64,000 nt of DNA from Siphonodentalium dalli. Lineage: Eukaryota > Mollusca > Scaphopoda > Gadilida > Siphonodentaliidae. The DNA is taken from positions 20,896,991-20,960,990 of the forward strand of contig CP136061.1 in assembly GCA_032622095.1 (NCBI GenBank), in the 5' to 3' direction. This document shows, in pieces, positions 21,618 through 34,035 of this stretch (the first letter of the stretch is position 1; each line of letters opens with the position of its first letter). The position numbers and the translations under genes were made by a program. The notes under the pieces are model-generated. The model saw only the letters and a program-made list of their open reading frames with translations, had not been told where the DNA came from and searched no databases.

Positions 21618-24600
21618 AAGTCCCAAAAATAAGGTTTTAATCAAATTTATAAATCGGTACAGTCATTCAGGCAGTAAAGGGTCTCTTTTTATGTTTGTGC
21701 TGCACCTGTCTGTATGCAAGTACAATGGATAAAAATTTATATGTCATTTTGTTCATAAATCCTAGCTCTATCATACATCTTATGTGATGTTCACAAATAT
21801 TGCTCTTTCTTTTTAAAATACGCGATCAAAGATAGCACGAAATCCAGGCAATAAGGGGTCAATTCAGGCAGTAAGGGGTCACCTTTCGTTTGAACTGTAT
21901 GTATCACAATTGATGGCTGTTCGTGTGTTATTAAACCACAAATAACATGTGGAAGATGTATTTATTCCAATTAAAAGTTTTTTATCTAACACAAACTTGT
22001 TTACTATAAATTGATTAAACTCCATTTCAGCATCATCGGAATGTAAACAAAACAATGTTCAAAACAATTACCAAGGCACAGCTAGACGATACACGTGTAT
22101 GTCATCATCGGGGAAATTAATTCTATGTTTTTTATGATGATAATTAGCGCTTTTAGAATCACAATCATGTTTTTATTATTTTTTTATAGTGGAACTTAAA
22201 TTACATTTGTTCCCAACATAATATGGACCTCTGTACAGTTAATAGCATTCACTCACAAATCATATGTAGTAGTGTTACAGTGTGTGATTGAATGTTTTGT
22301 GTTCATAATACAAACATATACTAGTATATAATCAGAGCAGAGGTGGCAGCAGTTGGGGTGGATGGTTGGCAGTCAGGATAGGACAGCTCCATTCTTTCTA
22401 TGGGATAAACGGGGGTAAAGGCAACAAACTGATATAAAACACTGGAAAGTGGAAATTTACCAGAACAGAAGGTGGCGGACAAGATCATTTGATCATTTCT
22501 AGCACCTTCGGCGCTTGCATCCCAAATCCCAAGTGGATCAGTTATAATTCATTGCGGATTGTACTGTCTCGAGTCACCTCGAGTGGCAAATTTGTTGTTA
22601 TTGCCTATAACTTATTTAATTACTTATATATCTTTAACTCACATTTTTTACTCACATTTAATTGTCAATTATTTTATTGTTTATATGACCATGAATACCA
22701 AATGTGGTGTACTCATTTCATTGCATTGGTTGTGCAGCACTTACCAGTGCCAAATCTGATTGACATATACATGTATCCAAATAATATCATTGGTTTGTGA
22801 GCTAGTCCACTTATCGCTTTATTTGTGGATCATGATTCAATTTAGATTACATTTGTATTCAACATATACATCCAGAAAGAAGCAACGACAAAACTGGGAC
22901 TTGCAATTACTTTCCTTTTGCTCCGATCCAGAAAAACAAAGGTAAATGTTACAACCAAGGACGTCGCGAACGACAGTGAGTGTTGGGTGTGTGTCGCCAC
23001 TGACATGATACCCATTTTCACCAAGCACCCAACCCACCCTCAGTTGTGTGTTAATTTTAAATTTGTGCAGCCCCCTCCCAATATAATTGACCCCCCCCCC
23101 CCCCCCCCCCCAACAGGTCCCTCAAGAATTCCAACTGCTAGAATTTTTCAACCTGGCACCCTGTATAGTTAGAATTGTTCCAACTGCAGATAGCCATTCC
23201 AATCTAATTATTTTACCGACCATTGGAAAATATTTGACTGTTGGTCTAAAAAAACATTCACTCTTCATTCAATTCTGGTTGGAAAATTAAAGTATGAGAA
23301 CAATTTCAACCTATATTATGTCTTAAATTGCCAATGAAATGTTACTATGTTTTATTATTTCCAACGTATGCTAATCATTAGAATTCAATTGACAATGTTT
23401 TTATCCATTCCGTGATAGTACGTGCGATCGGCTGTCAACAAAAGCATGTGACCCGCTATTGACAACGGAAGTAGGTCGAAACAAATTAAATGTTTACACA
23501 ATAAGACAAATTTAACTTTTGTGGGGGTCTGGGAGTTGAAAAATAAATAATTTGTTAATATTTTACAGTGCTTAGTTTGGGTGTACTTTATTCTGTTTTT
23601 TATTGGCAGCAGCCGATCTGCAACTTGACATATTTTGTTGACCTACTTTCCTCCAATGCGTTTCCACTGTCCGTCAGAAAAATTGAATTAAATCGGAAAT
23701 TACCGTCAGAACTCGCCACAAATTGCACATGAACTCCAACACATATTCATTCTCAAGAATCAACAGGATTTTGGGAGATCAAGTGCATCTGTGACTTTTG
23801 CCACGACGATAAACAGCAACTGACCCGTTACTGCCTGTGACCCGTTACTACCTGAACGACTGTATCATATTAAAGTATCTCAAGTTATGAAAATATAAAA
23901 AAAATGGCTGGACAAACATACTTGTATCTCAAATAAAAGCACTAAACAACATAGACCTACTCAGCTACAAATTTGCAGTGATAAAATCATACCGGACACC
24001 AGATTTTAGAACGGTGTTTGAAAAACATTTCATCATTAGCTCACTCGTCGGGGAGTCGTCGCCATTTTATTTTCTATATACAGGGTTCTCGTATTTCCGT
24101 GGATCTAAGGAATAAATCCCCAAAATATTTGTAAATGTCATGCTTTATATATTTTTTTTAATAGTACATTTAAATTGATGTATTCTCTCTTTGTATGTCA
24201 AATATTAGGAAGAAATTCAAAGTATTACTACAAAAAATAAGCACTGGAAGTGACCACCCATAGGTAGTCAAAATTGGGTCAATGTTTCTCGTATTTTCGT
24301 GGTGTACTCGTGTTGGCTGACTGGTGCAGGCTGGATTCTCTTGGGATCATTTTGGTCTTCCAGAAAGCGGTTCTAAATAGATTGATACTTGTCTGCTATT
24401 ATTTGGCTGTCTGTTACTTCTGTATTTATGGTTTCTGTCGCAGAGTCAGTTGAAATATGGCACCACAAAAGGCAAAAACCTCAAAAATAAATACCTATGT
24501 ATTTCATTATTGTTGGGGAGCTAAACAAATTGCAATTTCAAAATTGTGATTGTACCATTAAATTAGGCATGTCAGACTCGAGAGTGTGGAAAACCAATTT

Positions 24601-25053
24601 TTTTTTAATTACAAACTCAATGGTATTACATATTTATTTTATGAAAACATATACTGATTTCAATGTGGGTGGGTGAGTATTAGCCTGGTAAGGTGGTTGC
24701 ACTGTCATCAACAGGTTGCAGAGTAGAAATGTGATACATTTGTTGTCATAAATACCTTGGATACCCGAAAACGCGACATCCACGGAAACATGAGAACCCA
24801 CGGAGATATGAGAAACTAGTATACTTGTTCAATCGGCAGTTGGAAAGACCGGTGTTCTGCAACTAATAGTATGTAGGAACACATGCACTTTTTTCAGAAC
24901 ACCGGTAACCTTCACACGATGCTTAGAAAAAAAATGGCGACATGGATGGCGACGAGTCACTTGTCGCTAATGGTGAAAATTGTTTCAAACTCTTAAAATA
25001 ATTTATTATGATACCGATTTATAAATTTGATTAAAACCTTATTTTTGGGACTT
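21618..25053. mobile_element. 3.4-kb TIR element in DDX20 intron 1, TA-flanked, with nested insertions
   Basis: A 42-bp perfect TIR begins AAGTCCCAAAAATAAGGTTT and ends cggta. TA lies on both sides (21616-21617 and 25054-25055). Inside are inverted pairs at about 21658-21690 with 23842-23870 ('caggcagtaa' type) and 24083-24104 with 24778-24799 ('gggttctcgtatttccgtgg'). A hairpin 'ccggtgttctg/cagaacaccgg' lies at 24850-24905. A further inverted pair lies at 24020-24075 with 24930-24990. No transposase frame was seen. Confidence 0.82.
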
Positions 25054-25826
25054 TATGTCACTGTTGAGGGTTCTAATCCGACATAGTATCGTTCAGACTT
25101 TGTATCACCAGCACCATGGGCATCACGAATCAACCATCGATGCCATGGTTAGTGCTCTGAGAACAATTCCAGGAAGTGATGACAGGGATGACATTAGGCT
25201 GGGCACACCATCTGACCGGGAGCTGACGTTAAAACTCAGCCTAAATGGCATTCATGTGTGCAACAATGTGAGCATGTTAAAAATCCCTACCATGGCAAAG
25301 CAGTCCTGGATTCAGGAAAACAAATCCTGGACAAATTGGGTGGTGCATCTACCGCTATTCTCAAAGTAATTGACCAGAAAAACGGGGTGATACCCCGGTC
25401 ATGACCGTGGTGATACCGGTAATAAACGGTAGCGGTATCGAGACGGTCACAGCGGTGGAGTTACGGTATCGGGCGGTAAGGATACCGCGGTCTGATAGCG
25501 GGCACCACGATAAATGTTTTGAATACCGCAGTGATTTTCATGGAACTCTTTGACGGGATGCATTTAGTGAACGTTCAGACAACAACGATTCAATCATAAG
25601 TGGAAAGATTTCCGTCGAGGCCGGAAGTAACCGATAGTTGGATTGCGCATGCTGACGACAATGTCGCAAGTCAAAAAATAGTTTTTATTTTAGATGCGAA
25701 ATCGTGGCGTATCCTTGATAACCTCCACTTGCGACGTAATCGCAGTCGTGTGTACGTAAAAATCGTAGCTGGAAATGTCGTAGGATAGTCAATCACATGC
25801 TTTATTCGTGGTTTATTTCTGAAAAT

Positions 25827-25828
<2 letters not shown>

Positions 25829-25860
<32 letters not shown>
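25829..25860 (+). repeat. Long uninterrupted poly-G tract
   Basis: About 31 consecutive G lie at 25829-25859. Shorter homopolymer G or C tracts occur near 9205, 17588, 23091 and 50618. Such tracts are often mis-assembled, so the exact length is unreliable. Confidence 0.9.
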
Positions 25861-25861
<1 letters not shown>

Positions 25862-26953
25862 GGAATAAATCCAAAATGATTTGAACTATGGAATAGCAAG
25901 AGAAATATGATGATATTGGAAAATCATCTATAAAAAAAATAAGTATATCGTCCCATGTGTTTATAAATGCGAGTTTATATTTTCTTTAATACAAGTGCAA
26001 TGTTCGTGTTTTTGACACATGATTCACGGCATTGGTATAATATCTATTAATTAAATGACGACTCCTGCTGGCTGGGTTGTCACACCGAAAGTTAAAACAA
26101 TACGTCTATAAGCCTTAATCAAGGATCTCATTAAATTCCACAGATAAAAGGAGAATCACTGTGATTTCCACGACTTCGTGTCAATGGCAATCGCTGCCTT
26201 AGAATGTCCATCTTACTTTATTGAATAAAAATATTAAAAAAAACACGTTCCGTCATAACTTGGTGCGTGGTGAAATTATTTCAAGGGCAGGTATGTGTTG
26301 GAAGACACCTCAGTGCCCGGATACCAGGCGATGGGTGGAGTTTACAATTTGATAGCCGATGTCGGCAACTTCAAAGTACCGGTAACGTATGTTCATGGCA
26401 TGATACTTTGTGTTGCACTCAGCCCTGCTGAAGATTACCATGACGACCTGTCGCATTCAGAACAAGCCCACGTGACATTTTTGTGACGTGTTTATCATTT
26501 AGTGTTTGGGGAAGTTCCCTTGATGACGTCATCGTGGGTCATATTGTCAAATTGTGTTCAACCACGTGCTTATGTTTTTGTTTGCTTCTTATAAATGTCA
26601 AATTGTAAGCGTCCACATTTATCAAATTTCCATGTTGACATATTACGGCAATAAACAATCTATCTATATACATGTAGCAGATGCATACGGACTGTTCCCA
26701 TCCCACATGTCTTTATAACAGGACGCGCATGTGTCGTCATAATCATCAGAATTATCTCACTTATAAATAACCATACACGACCTCCCCGTGTGCCTGTAAA
26801 AGTAGACGAATCTGGTTCCAATTAAGCCGTGTTTCCATGACGTTCGCGCATGATATCGTCAGGGTTATCTCATTATTAGGGATCACACAACCTGCTCACA
26901 AGAATAGTAATTCTTTTCTGCCGGTCTCGATATTGGCACCATATATTTCTGTT

Positions 26954-27726
26954 TTAACCCTTTGAACCCGAGAGACCGGAATACCGGTCCAATCCTTATA
27001 TTCCTATATCCCGGGAGACCGGAATACTGGTCCGGAAATCAGACTATATTTGACACGAAATTACAGCTCAATAAACGCACATATCAACTATAGTTGTACT
27101 TCTACTTTGCACACACGTGTCACATGTTTACCCAAGTGACTTTGATCGACAAACTGACAACAGAGGGTTTGTTTCTTTGCGCATGCGCAGAGGCCTATTT
27201 TGAGGGGAAAAAAACCCCCGCTTTTTATCGTCGGAAAAGGGGAAGTATTTCGTTAAAAATTTCGCGATCAAAGCCCAAATTAACTAGAATAGTGCTTCTA
27301 TACTTTGCGCGAATGAGTGACATGTTCATACCTCTGATTTTAGTAGCCAAATTGGAAACAGGGGGTCTGTTTCTTCGCTCAAGCACACAGGTGCATTTTG
27401 AGAAATGCGTTATTTTGTAGGCAAAGTGTAAGAATTTCGTTATAAATATATAGTGCGACCAAAGGAAGCCGCAATATATCTATATACATGTACATGTATA
27501 TTGAACGTGGAATAGACTGTCTCGTTGAAATACATTGTGACATATTTCACCGCACACTAGTCTTGTTCAGTTAGCATAGTAGATTGCCGTATATACTGAG
27601 CGTGTATACATGTATATACGTCCCAATTAAGAGCTTTATGAGTTACGTCGTCGGAACACTATCTAACGTCAGGCGCCTCGGGTTGGGGTCATTTAACGTT
27701 CAGGACGTCAGGGTTCAAAGGGTTAA
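26954..27726. mobile_element. TTAA-flanked element with CCCTTTGAACCC ends, nested
   Basis: TTAA at 26954-26957 and 27723-27726, with termini CCCTTTGAACCC and GGGTTCAAAGGG. The interior has repeated 'gagaccggaatac' near the left end and two diverged copies of a 'tactttgcgcgaatgagtga'-like segment. It belongs with the CCCTTT-ended elements but has its own termini. Confidence 0.8.
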
Positions 27727-28633
27727 TAATGCCAATAAAACCACACAAAATAAATCAAATTGCATTGGAGATTGATAAAGTTGGGAATATCGGTAAGAAT
27801 TGTTGTTTCCCCACCCGCACTATTATTTGGGTCACTCAGATAATTCTTACCTACCTGTACCCTGCATCGCAACTAAAACTGATATGCATTCTCATGTAGG
27901 TTTATCATCGACCTATGTCTATATGCATGCATACGTCGATGGGTCAACATGTATACATGCACGATGTTTCAAATCGTAAAATAAAAATAAATCCTATAAA
28001 GTTTAACGACAATAAACAGAGTCGAGGGTAAAAACTAAATTAGGTCGGATATATAGGATTTTCTAAGGAAGACGTTACCGTCTATCAATATCTATTGGTT
28101 ATACGGAGACGAGAAAAAAAATTCCACTCAAGAGATAGTTTTTGATGACTCAGACACTATTGGCAAAAGCATATTATACACATGGACAAATCACTATTGG
28201 CAAAAAAACATCATCGTCAATAATAAGTAAATAAAATAACCACAATAAATGAAGATTTCTTCAGTGTCCTTTGTTTTTTTCCAGCGCAAATTGTCCGTTA
28301 AAATCACCGCGGTATCGCGAACTGTGACCGCATGCATCGTGGTGTCACCGCGGTATGCGTGGTGTTGAAGCGTTAATAAGCGGTATCAGTACCACGGTAT
28401 TGGGGATACCGCGGTATCATACTGCGGTATTAACGGGGTGACACCGAGTTATAGATGGTCAATTACTTTAAGTATAACGGTACTCAATCCTAGTGACCTA
28501 TGGCCAGCATTGGTCTCTGCATTGAAAACTCTACAAACTCATCAAATCCGACCCCCAATTTGAATATCTAGTATGTCCTCATTATTTAATTCACATTGAA
28601 CTCAGTACTACATGAGTATCAATTCTCTTCCAG

Positions 28634-28728
28634 ATTTGATTGTTCAAGCAAAGTCAGGCACAGGGAAGACATGTGTTTTTACCGTGATCGCTCTGGAATC
28701 AATAGAATGTAACTCCACTGCAACCCAG
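28634..28728 (+). CDS. DDX20: DDX20 exon 2 (Walker A, motif I)
   Basis: This exon encodes residues 63-94. It follows the acceptor ttccag and begins by completing an Asp codon, giving the run [16 protein letters not shown]. Motif I, AKSGTGKT, lies at residues 68-75 and binds the ATP phosphates through Lys74. The exon ends on a codon boundary after a Thr-Gln pair, exactly where vertebrate DDX20 continues into its motif Ia strand. The donor is gtaacc. Phase and sequence agree with exons 1 and 3. Confidence 0.93.
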
Positions 28729-28849
28729 GTAACCTTATATAATGCTGTTCATATGCTATCTGATATTATAACTGAAAAATTTGTTACATTCCCTTTTTAT
28801 ACAATCCGTTTGAAAAAAAACCGGCCGTATTTAATATGTGATTGGTCTG

Positions 28850-29168
28850 TCTGTCTGTTCAGCCGTCCATCCATCCATTAGTAGTTTTGGTTTCCAGATG
28901 ATAACTTTAGTTTGGGTTAATTTATCGGAACTAAATTTGGTATGTCAGTTTTCCAGACCAAATTACAGGTCGATTTCAAATTTGGGTTCGTTCCGATTGT
29001 TTTGTACTGACTTGTGGCTCTTTTCGACTTAGAATTTTCAAAATTTGATGTTTCCGGATGATGACATTAGTTTGGGTTATTTTATTGGAACCAAATTTGG
29101 TATGTGAGTTTTTCCAGACCAAAATACAGACCTAGTTCGATTATGGGTTTGCAGACATTTTTTACTGA
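28850..29168 (+). repeat. Dispersed intronic repeat, two tandem half-copies
   Basis: The words 'gataactttagtttgggtta' and 'gatgacattagtttgggtta' mark two diverged copies (28895-29035 and 29050-29168). Both are preceded or followed by 'ctgacttatggctc'-like sequence. Related sequence occurs at 47660-47900. The left edge has 'ccgtccatccatccatt'. Confidence 0.7.
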
Positions 29169-29176
29169 CTTATGGC

Positions 29177-30113
29177 TAGTGTTGAAACGATTAGTGAATT
29201 TCAGAGTCGACTAGTCGAGGCCCAAAAGTCGCGTTGCATCGACTAGTCGGTACCCGATATCAAAACTTTCAAACATACCATTGTACGGAAAATTCATCGT
29301 ACATGGCGTACACTGATGACTGATGCAATGACGGTCTATTGCGTTGCGCATTTCCCTGCATACACACCAATTTATTTGGGAAATAATACTGTAAACATCT
29401 TGATATTTATCCAACACACTGAATGTAATTATATAATTAGACATGTGGTGGATAATGATTAGATACACGATCATTTATACAGGTTTTAAATTTAATATCA
29501 GCGTTCGAGATTATTTCGTTTAGTCACGTGATCACCAATAAACCGGTGCCGAGCGGTGTCACTATAAAATGTTAATGTTCCGACTAAATACGCCCTATAG
29601 TAACTGTATAGGCTACGTTGTAGAATACGATAGCCAGTTCTTAATGTCAGTATCATTTATATACGGTAGCACAAATGACGTCACCTTAACTTAAGCGACC
29701 TTCACCCAGCGTCGCATCATAATCCGACGGTGCGAGATCAATGGAAATATACACAGTGTTTGTATCAAAGCGGTCTCGGACAAACTACAAAGCCGCGTCA
29801 ATCATTGCCATCATGTCTTTGACCTCAAACGACGAGTGAGACATTGTGTTGTCAATTTCATTCGTCCAATCAATAGTCGGGCCACCGGTCCGTGTGTGTC
29901 TATACTAGTAACACTGTCAATTCCGGGTGCCACCAAACGTTATACTTACCATAACTTACGCGCAGTTAACACCGTGTATGCCGGAATCGATCTTGAAAAC
30001 GTTATACATGAAACTAATACACTATATTCCGACTAGTCGACGACAAAATTCAGAGTCGACGTTCTGACATTTCAGTGTCGTCTACAACTAGTCGATTAAT
30101 CGTTTCAACCCTA
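29177..30113. mobile_element. hAT-type MITE with perfect 8-bp target duplication
   Basis: Termini TAGTGTTGAAACGATTA and TAGGGTTGAAACGATTA (inverted) bound a 937-bp element. CTTATGGC is duplicated exactly at 29169-29176 and 30114-30121. TIRs starting TAGNG and an 8-bp duplication are typical of hAT. Repeated gactagtcgac-like words fill the subterminal regions. It is inserted inside the dispersed repeat at 28850-29168. Confidence 0.93.
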
Positions 30114-30872
30114 CTTATGGCTCTTTGACTAGAATTTTTTGTGTACAGTTCATAAAAGCACACTGGGCGTATTTTTGTTTTTAGGTGTGTCTTTCCATTC
30201 CTTCCACAGGGGCTTGTAACGCGCTCTACTGCCCCTCCACCCTCCTGCCCTTATGCGCTGCCCCTTTTTTTGTGTCTGCTGTACGTCATAGAAGAATCCA
30301 AGACACAAGAGGAGCGATAGGAGTTTGCTTGATTTACCATTAACTTGGGAACTACAAATTTAGTCAATCTATCTGAGCAATGGTATCGATGTTGACACAG
30401 ATGAATCGACAACGGATTCATGTTTGAGTACTGCTTAATTCCATTTCTAGTATTTCATTCATTTTTCCACACCAAATATTGTCTGTCAAGACTGTAATTT
30501 CACAAGGTTGGAGGGTCTCAAAATGAAATGGCGGACTAAACAGTAAATTTAACCCACCTGAAGTCTTTAAATAAAGTCTAAAATTTATAATACAATGTAC
30601 AAACTCATTAAACGCTAGATGGCGACATATCAGCAGATTTTTATTTTACAATTTGCAAAAGCCGATGTTCAACTACTATTTCCAATTTTTGTTATCCCAT
30701 TGGCTATTATCGAGTGATTCCGATTATCAGTTCATCACTGGCAAACTGATATTAGTTGATCGATGTCCCTTATTTCAATGAGATTAACTAACTACCCTGA
30801 TTAGAATGCTAAAGGTCCCTGACTGGCAAATGTGAATGAAACTTGGTCATTCCTTCAGGTTATGCTTTTTAG

Positions 30873-31041
30873 GTACTTGTTTTGGCTCCAACCAGAGAAA
30901 TTGCAATCCAGACATGGGAAGTGATCAAAATTATTGGTCAAGAGATACAGGAATTGGAAGTACATACCTTCATCGGAGGGTTGCCAGTGCAGGAGGATCG
31001 ACAGAAGCTGAAGAAATGTCACATTGCTATTGGAACTCCAG
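30873..31041 (+). CDS. DDX20: DDX20 exon 3 (motifs Ia and Ib)
   Basis: This exon encodes residues 95-150 and the first base of codon 151. The acceptor is tttttag. It begins [13 protein letters not shown], carrying motif Ia APTREIA, then an [19 protein letters not shown] segment and the start of motif Ib, GTPG(R). Its end splits the Gly codon of GTPGR, and the donor is gtatta. The RNA-contacting motifs Ia and Ib are complete once joined to exon 4. Confidence 0.93.
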
Positions 31042-31109
31042 GTATTAAATTATCAGAAAAGACTACACAGTAATTGTCTGGTTCGTAGAATATTATAAAT
31101 CAATTTATG

Positions 31110-31760
31110 GTTTATCGTTTGGCGGGGGATATAGAAATGGGCCCGTCCATCTGTGTGTGAATCTGCCCATCCGTCCATCTGTTAGTTCATCCATCCGTAA
31201 CAACTTTGAAGCTTATCTTGGTCATCGTCAGTCAGATTTTAATTATCTTTGGTATGTTGACGTCTTGATGAAGTAACATGGGGAAAGACTATTTACAAAC
31301 AGCAGTTTTTTCCATTGATTTTTTTCCAGACCCTTACTAGTATTATGTAAATGGGACTTAGTGTGAAAATGGATTTTACTCTTTGCATGACTAAATTCTT
31401 CAGGACAACCTACTGGCCACATCCCTCATCCAATTCATGATCACCAAACTTCATATTGATCTTTGGGGTGGTCTCTAGTTTTAAATGGTCGCCAACAGCC
31501 ATCTTGTTTATCGGAATTGTGTTTTATTTGTCCATCCATGCATATATCTCAACCAATGGTGATAGGATTTAAATGAAATGTTGTATGGAGCTTCATCATC
31601 ACGACTGCTTACAAAATAGGGGCAAATCATTGTTCACTTTTTCCATTTTAGAGTTATCCTTCTTTGTTTATCTGGAAATACAAAAAAAATTTGTCTGTTC
31701 AAGCAGATATCCCAGTCATGGGTTGTCCGATCTGAATGAAATTTGGTATGAATGTTTGCC
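31110..31760 (+). repeat. 'gggggatatagaaatgg' dispersed repeat in intron 3
   Basis: It begins 'tggcgggggatatagaaatg' followed by ccgtccatc-type runs and 'ttgaagcttatcttggtcat', the same head as at 38705-39200. The style is common in mollusc genomes. No coding sequence is supported. Confidence 0.55.
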
Positions 31761-32589
31761 ATAATGATTGCTTTTAAAGGACTGCCAAATGGCATTGTTT
31801 GCATTTTAATTTTGTCTCAGTTATCGACTTTAGTTTGTCAATTTTTCGCAATTTTGGTTTGTCCGGATTGATAACTCAAACAAATATGAACCAATTCTTT
31901 GGTATTCATGCATGTTTTATTTAGTTATCACAGGCCAGATTAAGACATTTTTCGAATTAAACCAGATCATAAAATTAATACAGTGAAACCTGCTTTGGGC
32001 GACCACTGCCAAGAGCGACCACCTCGCTTTAACGACCGGATTGGCTTTGTACGGACTGGTTTTACTATATAAATGACCTGCCGTGAGCGATCACCTGTCA
32101 AACGCGACCAGCGGTCGATGATTTGTGGTAAAAATGACAAAATTTACCCATTATGAACGGCCACCAGACATGAAAAATAAGTCTTTAACCAGTGCTTTTC
32201 CAACGTGAGCCCCAGATGCTTCAGTAGGATGCATTTCTTTGCAATCAGTTGCTTCATCACAGACTATGATTTGGGGATTCCCCACCGGGACATGTGGCTA
32301 AGCGGAATTCCCAGCAGGGGGGATATAACATTGGTTCATTTTAATCCAAAAGTAGTATTTGGGAACGTGGATTATAAAAACTTCATCACTCTTATTATTT
32401 TTGACGTGAATGTTGATGAAGTGTTTGACCTAACTAATGTATACAAAATGAAATACAAAAAAGATCCTAGATATTCCATAGTAGCATAAAATTGAGACTG
32501 CCTGGCTGTACTGTTGTTTTTAGCGATAGGCCCAGGGGTGGAGGTCAGGAAAAAAATCACGGATACAAGGTGGAAATTTTGTGTTTTTC

Positions 32590-32700
32590 AGTTTTCGGGA
32601 CCCACCACCCCGGGAGCGTAAGTTTTTTCCACCCAGGTCTGGGACACCCACCCGGGACCGTAAGTTTTTTCCACCCAGGTATGGAACACCCACCCTCAAA
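32590..32700 (+). repeat. About 50-bp tandem repeat
   Basis: Two to three units share 'gtaagttttttccacccagg' with 'gggacacccaccc'. The short frames across this region are not supported as genes. Confidence 0.7.
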
Positions 32701-32999
32701 ATTGATGAAAATCTTGTAAATTCTACTAAATAATGTGTTGTTGGCAGGGTAAGGGTCTCGCATTGTGTCTGCACCGGAACTGAGAGAACGCTGATCAAGT
32801 ACACCCACAAAAAATAAACAAACAAAGCACATGGCTGAAAATTTGCCAACAAAACTAATGACAAAACCTTTAAAATCCTAAATATTTATGGTTATAAAGG
32901 TAAAATACCAATTTAACAGGATAGTTGTGTCCCTTATTAGCAATAGGTTAAAATATGTGCATGTGTAAGGTAAAACACCAACAATTTGATTAAATAAAC

Positions 33000-33195
33000 A
33001 CAAATTTGATTTTGAGACAGTGCAAATTCTTTTGGGATTGCACATCTACTTGATACTCCATCGCCCTCAATGTGCTGAGGATTATGTGGAGGCTACATCT
33101 ACTTGATTGGGTGGGATTCGAACCGCAGCCCATGATGGCGAGCGCGCCTTGCGACTCAAAGTCCGACGTCAATACCACACGGCTAGACCCGAAGC
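33000..33195 (-). mobile_element. tRNA-derived SINE, minus orientation
   Basis: On the - strand, an A-box-like 'tagccgtgtgg' is followed by 'tcggactttgagtcgcaagg' and a perfect B-box GGTTCGAATCC. The tail runs to 'ttgagacagtg'-type sequence. A second copy in the opposite orientation lies at 33915-34035. Confidence 0.8.
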
Positions 33196-33914
33196 CACGA
33201 CAACTAGTTTTCACGGCTGGCTCAACCAATTTTTGTAGCTGGTTATCTAGCTAAGCCGGCTCAGTCGCTACATTCGTGGCTGACGTTATCATTCAGCGTA
33301 TTTCGTTTCAGAAATTGTCCTAATCCCCGGTTATAGACACCCGCTCGTTTTGGCGTTTGTTGTGAACCCGTAGAAGTCCAGACCACGTGCAATCTTTTGG
33401 TGTTGGGCTTTTCCATTATGGTGAAGTACATGAAGGAGTCCGTAAAGGACTGGCAGGGATTACTAATTATATGTAATTTCCCATCTATATAATCGGTATA
33501 AGCTACATTGGGACTTCTGTCGACTTCAGACGGCTATATCATCACTGGCATCTTGCGATATATGCATTCATCATTTGATGCTGAATCCGATAGTATTGAT
33601 ATATAATATTTCAAACTATTTTCTATTCTCTTCTATGGGTTATGTGCATATATTGACAAATGTCAGCGATGTCTGAAACTGAGTCGTGTCGAAATAAACA
33701 ATTTATAGTTTAAATATGGCTGGCGGCGGCTTGTAGCCAATATAGCTGGCGGCGGCATGTGATGGCGGCTTCGGGCTCTACACATGGCCACCGAAGCAAC
33801 CCCAAAAAGGAAGCTCAAATGGCTGCTGTATTCTGACGTCGCACTTAGGAAACTACATGTATATGCACATTTTAAGGTCTCTTTAGTATATATATAGGAG
33901 ATAGAGTGGCCATT

Positions 33915-34035
33915 TGAGCTTCTGGTCGTGTGGTATTTACGTCGGACTTTGAGTCGCAAGGCGTGCTCGCCGTCATGGGCCGGGGTTCGAATCCCACCCA
34001 ATCCAAAAAAATTGCACCGTCTCAAAAATTAAATT
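33915..34035 (+). mobile_element. tRNA-derived SINE, plus orientation
   Basis: It reads 'tggtcgtgtggtatttacgt' (A-box region), 'cggactttgagtcgcaaggc', then 'ggggttcgaatcccaccc' (B-box). The A-to-B spacing and long variable region resemble a Ser/Leu-type tRNA ancestor. The acceptor stem does not pair convincingly, so it is not a functional tRNA gene. Confidence 0.8.

Larger units (their letters stand above)
25363..28469. mobile_element. 3.1-kb TIR element in DDX20 intron 1
   Basis: The ends AAAGTAATTGACCA and its inverse are perfect over 14 bp. Just inside, both arms carry ggtat/accgcggtat-rich sequence and 'cggggtga'. The target duplication is not resolved. A 773-bp TTAA element (26954-27726) is nested within it. 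Open frames inside (26295-26486, 27094-27420) have no recognisable domain. Confidence 0.75.

Noticed and set aside
25055-25369. 104-codon frame in DDX20 intron 1, with a second frame whose end reads GKQILDKLGGASTAIL and seems to continue past the 3.1-kb element
   Set aside because: Neither frame matches a family that I recognise, frames conflict, and the stretch lies between two transposons. It may be an old exon relic but cannot be supported.
26295-26486. 63-codon frame with a protein-like look (SVPGYQAMGGVYNLIADVGN)
   Set aside because: It has no recognisable domain, lies inside a TIR element and has no partner exon. Chance or relic.
32205-32489. 94-codon frame in intron 3
   Set aside because: It lies within the Tigger-like TIR pair and does not resemble a transposase or any family that I know.
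33915-33995. Possible tRNA genes at 33110-33190 (-) and 33915-33995 (+)
   Set aside because: They have good B boxes, but the acceptor stem and anticodon arm do not fold properly, and two similar copies with shared tails point to SINEs.
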